A stretch of DNA of 13,389 bases. Source: Caldifarciminota bacterium UBA3073. Lineage in GTDB: Bacteria > Hydrothermota > UBA3073. A program made the translations under genes and the position numbers. The notes under the pieces are model-generated. The model was given only the letters and a program-made list of their open reading frames with translations. It was not told the origin of the DNA and made no database searches. The stretch is from assembly GCA_002366725.1 (NCBI GenBank), contig DFBT01000068.1:1-13389 (forward strand), read 5' to 3'. Every line of letters starts with the position of its first letter. Position 1 is the first letter of the stretch. Of this stretch, positions 1 to 4,969 are shown piece by piece.

Positions 1-161
1 TCAAATGTTTTATAATCGCCAAAAAATAAACTGCAAATTTGCTTTCTTAAATTCTAAATCACATAGGCAGAATGGCATATACCGAAACATTGTACGAAAC
101 TTTGTGCCGTTTTGAAATCTGCAAAAAGATGATTCGGGAGAAAAGAGGGAGGTGAACAGAA

Positions 162-1187
162 ATGAAAGCAATGGTATTGAATAAGATATGCAATTTAGGA
201 GAAAACAAGGAACCGCTGGAACTGGTAAATCTGCCCAAGCCCGTTCCGGGAGAGAGGGAAATTTTAGTGAGAGTTTCCGTATGTGGTGTCTGTCATACGG
301 AGCTGGACGAAATTGAGGGAAGAACACCTCCGCCCCGTTTTCCGGTTGTTCTGGGTCACCAGGTCGTTGGAAGGGTAGAAAAATGTGGCAGTAAAGCAGG
401 CAAATTCAAAATTGGAGATAGGGTTGGGATAGCCTGGATTTATTCTGCCTGTGGAAATTGCAAGTTCTGCCTTGAGGGTAATGAGAATTTATGCGAATAT
501 TTCAAGGCAACAGGCAGGGATGCCAATGGGGGGTATGCGGAGTACCTCACAGTCTTGGAAGATTTTGCCTTTATAATTCCCGATATATTTACCGATTCAG
601 AGGCAGCTCCCCTTTTATGTGCCGGAGCCATTGGCTACCGTTCACTGCGATTAACGGACATCGAAGACGGACAGAATCTTGGACTTACCGGATTTGGGGC
701 TTCGGGTCACCTCGTAATTAAAATGGCGAGGCACAGATATCCAAACTCCAAAGTCTTCGTCTTTGCCAGAAGTGAGCAAGAAAGAAAATTTGCTAAAGAA
801 CTCGGCGCCGTCTGGGCGGGGGATACCGAAGATGAATCGCCCGAGAAACTGGATTGTGTGATCGACACCACACCGGTCTGGAAGCCGATAGTGGAGGCTT
901 TGAAGAATTTAAAGAGCGGGGGAAGACTCGTTATCAATGCAATTCGCAAAGAGGAGATAGACAAGGAATATCTTTTAAAATTAGATTATCCGACCCATCT
1001 CTGGCGTGAAAAAGAGATAAAGAGTGTGGCGAATGTAGCGAGAAGGGATGTGGGCGAATTTTTGAAGCTGGCGGCAGAAATTGCCATTAAACCCGAAGTC
1101 CAAGAATTCTCACTTGAAGAGGCAAACAAGGCATTGCTCGAACTCAAAGAGAGAAAAATTCGCGGAGCGAAGGTTTTGAGATTGTAA
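162..1187 (+). CDS. Zinc-dependent alcohol dehydrogenase, MDR superfamily
   Basis: Probable NAD(P)-dependent oxidation of alcohols or reduction of aldehydes in the cytoplasm; the substrate cannot be read from sequence. The 341 residues match the usual length of the medium-chain dehydrogenase family. Visible catalytic zinc ligands are C44 in CGVCHTEL, H66 in GHQVVG and C153. A structural zinc loop has C97, C100, C103 and C111 in the standard CxxCxxCx7C spacing. The Rossmann nucleotide motif is GFGASG at residues 177-182. The Q after H66, where classical ADHs have E, is as I recall it from the CAD2/AdhA-like branch. The ATG follows AGGGAGGTGA (146-155) at 6 nt, which fixes the start. The gene ends in a normal C-terminus (RGAKVLRL). 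No obvious terminator separates it from the DinB gene 69 nt downstream. Family assignment is firm; physiological role is unknown. Confidence 0.95.
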   Translation: MKAMVLNKICNLGENKEPLELVNLPKPVPGEREILVRVSVCGVCHTELDEIEGRTPPPRFPVVLGHQVVGRVEKCGSKAGKFKIGDRVGIAWIYSACGNCKFCLEGNENLCEYFKATGRDANGGYAEYLTVLEDFAFIIPDIFTDSEAAPLLCAGAIGYRSLRLTDIEDGQNLGLTGFGASGHLVIKMARHRYPNSKVFVFARSEQERKFAKELGAVWAGDTEDESPEKLDCVIDTTPVWKPIVEALKNLKSGGRLVINAIRKEEIDKEYLLKLDYPTHLWREKEIKSVANVARRDVGEFLKLAAEIAIKPEVQEFSLEEANKALLELKERKIRGAKVLRL

Positions 1188-1208
1188 GTAGGTTGCAGTA
1201 AGGTGCAC

Positions 1209-1243
1209 CAATTCGGATATAAACGTTATATGCCATGAATTGC
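1209..1243 (+). other. Imperfect hairpin between the ADH and DinB genes
   Basis: Stem CAATTC/GAATTG with an inner arm GGATATAA/TTATAT-GCC around a 3-nt ACG loop, with small bulges. It lies just upstream of the AAAGGAGGGGG ribosome binding site of the next gene. No T-run follows, so it is not a typical intrinsic terminator. The core CGTTATATGCCATGA (1224-1238) is nearly the same as CGTTATAAGCCATTA at 3715-3729, also just upstream of a gene. It may be a processing or attenuation hairpin or a recombination remnant. Confidence 0.4.
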
Positions 1244-1256
1244 AAAGGAGGGGGTT

Positions 1257-1760
1257 ATGTCGGAATGGAAACAACTCGCTCATTTTCTGTACGGACGAGG
1301 TTTTTGGTATGCGGATCCACTAAAAGAGATTGACGGCTTGAAAGAGGGACAGCTTTTTTGGGTTCCCGATCCGAACAGCCTTTGTATACTTTGGCACGTG
1401 GGGCACATCGCACACAGGGAGCGGTTGCATATAGGTATATTTCTCCAAGGTCTTCAGCCCTCAATAATGCCTTCCCGGTACGAAGTTTTCGGCCACAAGT
1501 GGTGCTCTACTGAGCAGGTTCGCCGGGCGATCGGGTCCGTACAGGGTGTCCTTTCTTGGGTACGCGAAGTGCGCCATAAAAGCCATGAGTTCATCGAATC
1601 CCTGACTGATGATGACTTTCACGCGATACCGCCAACAACTGAAGAGGGTTTGAGCGTGGCTCACTGGCTTTTCATTACAACGGCGCATACGGCCTTGCAT
1701 GTTGGACGGATTCAACTTCTGCGTGCACTCATTGAGGGAAAACACGAAAGGGCTTGCTGA
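1257..1760 (+). CDS. DinB-fold family protein, putative metal-binding four-helix bundle
   Basis: A 167-residue protein of the DinB / YfiT-like superfamily. Family members are four-helix bundles that bind a divalent metal through three histidines. Several act as thiol transferases (bacillithiol or mycothiol type); many have no known role. Candidate ligands are in the N-terminal helix LWHVGHIAHRE (H47, H50, H53) and the late helix TTAHTALHVGRIQLLRAL (H144 and H148, spaced HxxxH). The HVGRIQLLR ending is characteristic of the family. The ATG is preceded by AAAGGAGGGGG (1244-1254), a very strong binding site. The length is normal and there are no internal stops. It lies 69 nt after the ADH gene and could be cotranscribed, though a hairpin sits between them. 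The specific substrate cannot be inferred. Confidence 0.85.
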   Translation: MSEWKQLAHFLYGRGFWYADPLKEIDGLKEGQLFWVPDPNSLCILWHVGHIAHRERLHIGIFLQGLQPSIMPSRYEVFGHKWCSTEQVRRAIGSVQGVLSWVREVRHKSHEFIESLTDDDFHAIPPTTEEGLSVAHWLFITTAHTALHVGRIQLLRALIEGKHERAC

Positions 1761-1769
1761 ATACACATT

Positions 1770-1800
1770 GGGCAGGCCTGCCTGACGGTATGCAGGCAAG
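1770..1800. repeat. CAGGCAGG-type palindromic repeat after the DinB gene
   Basis: Contains the perfect palindrome GCAGGCCTGC (1772-1781) and a second stem TGCCTG (1779-1784) / CAGGCA (1793-1798) around an 8-nt loop. It begins 10 nt after the DinB stop codon. Related CAGGCAGG elements occur at 2494-2545, 6427-6438 and 9278-9289, all in or next to intergenic gaps, so this is a dispersed repeat family rather than a gene-specific terminator. Confidence 0.6.
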
Positions 1801-1859
1801 ACACTGATTTCGATTTTCATATTCTACCGTATTCAAAAAACAATCAACGGTGAAAAAGT

Positions 1860-1961
1860 ATGAAGTTAAAAGTCGGTGATTGGAATTATCGCCGAATTCT
1901 AAGCGTTTTGAGGTCTTACCCGCTTGGCAAGTTTTCTCAGATTCGTTGGGCCAAACAATAA
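1860..1961 (+). CDS. Possible 33-residue small ORF, unrecognised
   Basis: An ATG at 1860 opens 33 codons, starting MKLKVGDWNYRRILSVLR and ending WAKQ. It stops 19 nt before the ATG of the following interrupted gene. A weak GGTGA (1850-1854) lies upstream. The peptide is basic and has no recognisable domain. It could be a small leader ORF, a remnant of a longer gene, or chance. It is listed because it fills most of an otherwise empty spacer. Confidence is low. Confidence 0.18.
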   Translation: MKLKVGDWNYRRILSVLRSYPLGKFSQIRWAKQ

Positions 1962-1980
1962 TCTACTATGGGAGGTTAAG

Positions 1981-2457
1981 ATGGCCGAAGAAAAGAAATA
2001 TACAGAATAAGAATGGCACAAGAAGTTCGCGGTTGGCTTGTTTAACCTCGTTTGGAGCCTTCACGACAAGAAAGATAGAACAAAAGAAGAAGACGATAAG
2101 ATGGTTCATGCCGCTCACGCCTCTCGTTTTCGTTGGGGTGAAATTGGTACGGCTGTGGAGATTGAAAGGGGCGAATGGCAGGTCTCCCGCGTGTATTCGG
2201 TTCTGAACATGCCTCAATCAGCACTCTATCATGCCAAGAGATGTCTGGAGCTTTGCAAAGAGAATAATATTGGAGACTGGGACATCGCTTTTGCTTACGA
2301 AGGAATTGCAAGGGCGTATAAAGTTGCCGGGGAGAAAACGGACTGCGAGAATTACATCAAGTTGGCAAAGGCATCTGGAGAGCAAATTAAAGAAAAAGAG
2401 GATAGGGACCTGTTCTTTAGTGAGCTTGAAACAATTCCCGGTTATAATAAGGAATAA
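1981..2457 (+). pseudogene. Conserved small TPR-like protein interrupted by an in-frame TAA
   Basis: From the ATG at 1981, placed 4 nt after GGGAGGT (1970-1976), the frame reads MAEEKKYTE, then TAA at 2008-2010, then EWHKKFAVGLFNLVWSLHDKK and on without interruption to the stop at 2455-2457. The full reading would be about 158 residues. The later part (HAAHASRFRWGEIGT, SRVYSVLN, ALYHAKRCLELCKENN, DIAFAYEGIARAYKVAGE) is well preserved. It resembles a conserved hypothetical family with paired TPR-like helices that I recall from bacteria and archaea; its function is unknown. A TTG at 2038 could restart translation but has no ribosome binding site and would drop conserved N-terminal sequence. The likeliest reading is a recent nonsense mutation; a sequencing error, suppression or re-initiation are alternatives. 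Confidence 0.7.
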
Positions 2458-2470
2458 CTGCTTGTGACTT
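2451..2470 (+). repeat. Direct repeat 1, left copy (partner at 3514-3531)
   Basis: GGAATAACTGCTTGTGACTT here and GGAATACTGCTTGTACTT at 3514-3531 differ only by two single-base gaps. This copy overlaps the last codons of the interrupted TPR-like gene. The partner lies just after the CPBP protease gene. Together with the second repeat pair (2585-2666 and 3571-3643), in the same order, it brackets the protease gene with direct repeats about 1 kb apart. Confidence 0.6.
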
Positions 2471-2493
2471 CACTCAACACATGTCTACCAGTC

Positions 2494-2545
2494 GCCTGCC
2501 CCGCCTTGGCGGGGGCAGACAGGCAAACAGACAGCAGGCAGGCAA
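2494..2545. repeat. GC-rich hairpin plus CAGGCAGG repeats
   Basis: CTGCCCCGCC (2496-2505) pairs with GGCGGGGGCAG (2508-2518) across a TT turn with one bulged G, too tight to close without opening the innermost pair. It is followed by CAGGCAAACAGACAGCAGGCAGGCAAG. It belongs to the same dispersed family as 1770-1800, 6427-6438, 9278-9289 and the related CCCGCC cluster near 13126-13193. No T-run follows, so termination is not supported, although it lies directly after a gene end. Confidence 0.6.
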
Positions 2546-2552
2546 GAATAGG

Positions 2553-2581
2553 TTGACAAAACCACAATTGTATTATATAAT
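2553..2581 (+). promoter_or_regulatory. Consensus sigma70 promoter, TTGACA-N17-TATAAT
   Basis: TTGACA at 2553-2558 and TATAAT at 2576-2581 are both exact consensus hexamers with the optimal 17-nt spacing. Expected initiation is near 2588, which coincides with the start of the structured repeat element (2585-2666). The transcript would carry a leader of about 170 nt before the CPBP protease start at 2762. Assignment is from sequence only. Confidence 0.75.
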
Positions 2582-2584
2582 TAT

Positions 2585-2666
2585 AACACAAAATTGATTT
2601 TATGCCAAAGGCATCTCTTGAGACAAGTGAAAAATTATCTTGATGCCTCTCAACTATTATCAGGGG
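2585..2666 (+). repeat. Structured direct repeat 2, left copy
   Basis: Starts AACACAAAATTGATTTTATGCC and is about 84% identical to 3571-3613 over the first 43 nt. Stem 1 is ATGCC (2602-2606) / GGCAT (2610-2614) with an AAA loop; the other copy has ACGCC/GGCGT, a T-A to C-G compensatory change. Stem 2 is CTTGA (2617-2621) / TCAGG (2660-2664), versus CTTGA/TCAAG in the other copy. This copy also contains TTGAGA...TCTCAA and GGCATC...GATGCC pairs that would interlock. It may be a leader RNA or a folded DNA element. Confidence 0.5.
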
Positions 2667-2761
2667 CTTTGCGGCTTCGTCAATCTGAGAAACTTCAGGC
2701 ACAATAGTTTCAGTTACTTCAAGAAGATGAGCAATGCTTATGAATAAGAAGGAGCAGAAGG

Positions 2762-3490
2762 ATGAGCATCTTTAAAAATCAAATTGTCAGAGCTGTAGTT
2801 AGAATTGTTGTAGCTATATTGATGGGCCTATTTATTCTTGCTATAGGGTCAGCTATAATGATGTCTTTTCGCAACCTACCTGATCTATTGCAATCCAAAC
2901 CCTGGATAGGGGGATTTATCAATCATACTACTATGTTGGTCTTCTCTATCCTTGTAATGTTGGTATTAAGCAAAGGAAAAATTTCAACCTATGGTTTCAA
3001 ATTAGCAAAGAATACCCAACTAAAACAAATTATTTTGTTGGGTCTCGGCATTGGAATCATTGGAACTTTAATACAATCTTGCATTCCAAGAAAAGTAACC
3101 CCTTTCGCTTTTATGGAAAACTACTCTTTCATCCAAACAGTGATTTTTGTCTGGATTTATGCAAGCGTCTGTGAAGAGGTTTTAACCCGAGGATTAATTC
3201 AGGGTTACCTTGCACCTTTAACAGAATATGGATTTACTATATTTAAATTGCGGATTAGTCTTCCCGTACTTGTAAGCGCTTTATTTTTTGCATCAATGCA
3301 CATTACGCTACTAACAATGGGTATGGACAGTGCTACAGTGCTCACCATTGTATTATTTGCGTTTATATTGGGAATTATCGCCGGTTATCATAGCGAAAAA
3401 ACAAAAAGCCTGATCCCCGCAATAATTACACATATGCTTTTTAATGCGGGTGGACATTGCACAGGTTTATTAATTGGATTGTTTAGATGA
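2762..3490 (+). CDS. CPBP-family (CAAX-type) intramembrane metalloprotease
   Basis: A 242-residue polytopic membrane protein with about six to eight hydrophobic segments. The three conserved motifs of the CPBP / Abi family are present: EEVLTRG (E138, E139, R143), FFASMH (H180) and HMLFN (H224, N228). These residues form the proposed metalloprotease site, so the enzyme should be active. Bacterial members have been linked to bacteriocin immunity, prenyl-protein-like processing and signalling; the substrate here is unknown. AAGGAG at 2749-2754, 7 nt before the ATG, supports the start. The gene has its own consensus promoter at 2553-2581 and is flanked by direct repeats. Its AT-rich composition and isolation suggest it was acquired as a unit. 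Confidence 0.9.
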   Translation: MSIFKNQIVRAVVRIVVAILMGLFILAIGSAIMMSFRNLPDLLQSKPWIGGFINHTTMLVFSILVMLVLSKGKISTYGFKLAKNTQLKQIILLGLGIGIIGTLIQSCIPRKVTPFAFMENYSFIQTVIFVWIYASVCEEVLTRGLIQGYLAPLTEYGFTIFKLRISLPVLVSALFFASMHITLLTMGMDSATVLTIVLFAFILGIIAGYHSEKTKSLIPAIITHMLFNAGGHCTGLLIGLFR

Positions 3491-3513
3491 ACTAACAATC
3501 GCTGCAATATACG

Positions 3514-3531
3514 GGAATACTGCTTGTACTT
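3514..3531 (+). repeat. Direct repeat 1, right copy (partner at 2451-2470)
   Basis: GGAATACTGCTTGTACTT lies 24 nt after the CPBP protease stop codon and matches 2451-2470 apart from two single-base gaps. The interval to the second repeat is 39 nt here and 114 nt in the left copy, where a CAGGCAGG repeat and a promoter lie between them. Confidence 0.6.
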
Positions 3532-3570
3532 TCGTAGAAGTAAGCACAAATAAGAAAACGGGGCTTCAAC

Positions 3571-3643
3571 AACACAAATTGATTTTACGCCTATGGCGTA
3601 TCTTGAGACACGTCTGCCTGACCCCTTTTAATTATTATCAAGG
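3571..3643 (+). repeat. Structured direct repeat 2, right copy
   Basis: Starts AACACAAATTGATTTTACGCC. Stem 1 is ACGCC (3587-3591) / GGCGT (3595-3599) with a TAT loop. Stem 2 is CTTGA (3602-3606) / TCAAG (3638-3642). Both stems are kept relative to 2585-2666 although bases differ, which argues that folding matters. Unlike the left copy, there is no promoter directly upstream. Confidence 0.5.
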
Positions 3644-3755
3644 TGTAAAAAACATTTCAACTCCGTTTCACATCGTTCAAATTTACCTTCTGCAAACTTC
3701 TTTTACATCGATACCGTTATAAGCCATTACTTCACAGAAAAATTGAGGTGATTAA

Positions 3756-4757
3756 ATGAAAATTAAGGGAATCTGTTACGATACAGGAACAGGGTTTACT
3801 CCTAAATATTTTTCACGGGATAAACTAACAGCCAAATCAACACGAAAAGAAATTGAGATGATTAGAACTGAATTGAACTGCAACGCAGTTAGAATCTATG
3901 GAGATAGGATTGATAGGTTGATATTGTGTTCAAAAATTGCATTTGATAACAATTTAGAAGTTTGGATATCTCCAAGATTTGTTGATAAAACAGAGGAAGA
4001 AACATTAAAATTAACGGGAGAATGTGCTAAACAAGCCGAAAGACTGAGAAAATTAAATTCAGAATTAGTTCTTGTTATTGGAAACGAACTGACATTGGAT
4101 ATGAAAGGATTATTATCTGGAGAAACGGCCCAAAAGAGGGTACAATATCTATGGCAATGCAAAGACAGAGATACTCTGGAGCTAATAGAAGAACGACTTG
4201 GAAATTCAAATGAATTGTTAAATCAATTTTTAGAAAAGCTTGTTCCCTATGTGAGGAATTTTTTTAAGGGGAAGATAACTTATGCTGCCAGTAACTGGGA
4301 GCAAGTTAATTGGGACCTCTTCGATATTATTGGTCTAAATAGATATTTGCCAAAATCAGAAGAAGAGAAACTAATTAAAGAACTAAGCAAATTGAAAGAA
4401 TTAGGCAAACCAATAGCAATAACTGAATTTGGCTCTGAATCCTATGCTGGTGTATTTGATAAAGGACCTGGGAGATGTGATCCCGTTGATTGGAAAAACT
4501 TTGAAATAAAAGAAGGTTTTAAAAGAAGTGAAAAGGAACAAGCAGACTATATAAAGTACGATTTAGAATTATTTGAAAATGAGGGCATATTTGCGACATT
4601 TGTTTATACGTTTATAGAACCACTTTATACATATTCAGAAAATCCTAAAAAGGATTTGGATATAGGTGGTTGTAATGTTGTGAGAGTGTATCTTGATGGT
4701 CACATAGAGCCTAAAGAATCCTTTAAGGTTATTTCCAATTTTTACAAAAATCACTAA
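3756..4757 (+). CDS. TIM-barrel glycoside-hydrolase-like protein
   Basis: A 333-residue protein without signal peptide, so probably cytoplasmic. It has the layout of a clan A (GH5/GH53-like) beta/alpha barrel: NAVRIYG near residues 43-49, EVWISPR at 68-74, LVLVIGNE with candidate acid/base E111, ITYAASNW at 174-181, IIGLNRY at 191-197, and IAITEFGSE with candidate nucleophile E224. A late FVYTFIEPL strand and LDIGGCNVVRVY complete the barrel. Similar proteins in other bacteria are, as I recall, sometimes labelled 'abortive infection protein', which I cannot verify. The substrate is unknown. The start ATG follows GAGGTGA. The coding sequence is visibly more AT-rich (AAA, GAA, ATT heavy) than the ADH or tricorn genes, suggesting separate acquisition. 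Confidence 0.75.
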   Translation: MKIKGICYDTGTGFTPKYFSRDKLTAKSTRKEIEMIRTELNCNAVRIYGDRIDRLILCSKIAFDNNLEVWISPRFVDKTEEETLKLTGECAKQAERLRKLNSELVLVIGNELTLDMKGLLSGETAQKRVQYLWQCKDRDTLELIEERLGNSNELLNQFLEKLVPYVRNFFKGKITYAASNWEQVNWDLFDIIGLNRYLPKSEEEKLIKELSKLKELGKPIAITEFGSESYAGVFDKGPGRCDPVDWKNFEIKEGFKRSEKEQADYIKYDLELFENEGIFATFVYTFIEPLYTYSENPKKDLDIGGCNVVRVYLDGHIEPKESFKVISNFYKNH

Positions 4758-4767
4758 ACGCGTGAAG

Positions 4768-4911
4768 TAACGCCGTATAAGCGTGTCCATACGGATCCGC
4801 AGGGATTTGCGACGCTCCGCCCAAATCCAGCTCTCCATGCTTTAAGTATTGGCGCCGGTCAGGGAGATAATATGCTTAGAGGGCCGGGCTTCTCAAACAC
4901 ATAAGCCGTTA
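4768..4911 (+). other. attC-like structured spacer after the GH-like gene
   Basis: The left arm TAACGCCGTAT (4768-4778) pairs with the right arm ATAAGCCGTTA (4901-4911) at 9 of 11 positions. After a 4-nt bulge, GTGT (4783-4786) pairs with ACAC (4897-4900). Inside are a competing hairpin CCGTAT (4773-4778) / ATACGG (4789-4794) and a second hairpin GGATTTG (4803-4809) / CAAATCC (4822-4828). The 144-nt length, the terminal TAAC/GTTA and the bulged arms fit an integron attC site. The exact R-box consensus is not met and no integrase is visible. Confidence 0.35.
4784..4798. repeat. 15-base dispersed repeat, copy 1
   Basis: TGTCCATACGGATCC is found here and, in the same orientation, at 13233-13247, about 8.4 kb away in the tricorn leader. 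Both are intergenic and both are followed by GC-rich sequence. A perfect 15-base match at this spacing in a window this size is unlikely by chance and suggests a dispersed element. Confidence 0.6.
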
Positions 4912-4969
4912 TATGAAGTTCAGCAACATAAAATAGCAGTAAAACACGTGTAAAAAGAGAGGGGGTATT

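Larger units (their letters stand above)
2458..2761 (+). other. Long noncoding spacer before the CPBP protease gene
   Basis: This 304-nt gap has no convincing gene. In order it holds a GC-rich hairpin with CAGGCAGG repeats (2494-2545), a consensus sigma70 promoter (2553-2581), a structured direct-repeat element (2585-2666), and about 95 nt of plain sequence leading to the ribosome binding site AAGGAG (2749-2754). The spacer edges carry TAACTG (2455-2460) and CAGTTA (2711-2716), an inverted pair noted as attC-like in the findings. An 86-codon minus-strand frame (2442-2702) crosses the repeats and is not believed. Confidence 0.6.
3493..3719 (+). other. attC-like spacer after the CPBP protease gene
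   Basis: The gap from 3491 to 3755 has no believable gene. Its edges are partly complementary: TAAC (3493-3496) with GTTA (3716-3719), ATCG (3498-3501) with CGAT (3709-3712), and a few further pairs inside (TG with CA, AA with TT). The right end CCGTTATAAGCC lies 37 nt before the next start codon. The layout, with TAAC just past a stop codon, a folding interior and GTTA before the next gene, resembles an integron attC site. However, it is longer than usual, the R-box consensus is only partly met, and no integrase is in the window. Confidence 0.3.

Noticed and set aside
11..16. TATAAT near the left edge as promoter for the ADH gene
   Set aside because: The matching -35 region would lie outside the window, so it cannot be judged.
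2442..2702. Minus-strand 86-codon frame across the spacer before the CPBP protease gene
   Set aside because: It runs through CAGGCAGG repeats and the structured repeat. The equivalent frame in the right-hand repeat copy contains stops, and it has no convincing ribosome binding site.
3474..3722. Plus-strand 82-codon frame overlapping the CPBP protease end
   Set aside because: It covers the spacer repeats, has no ribosome binding site or protein-like pattern, and overlaps the real gene end in another frame.
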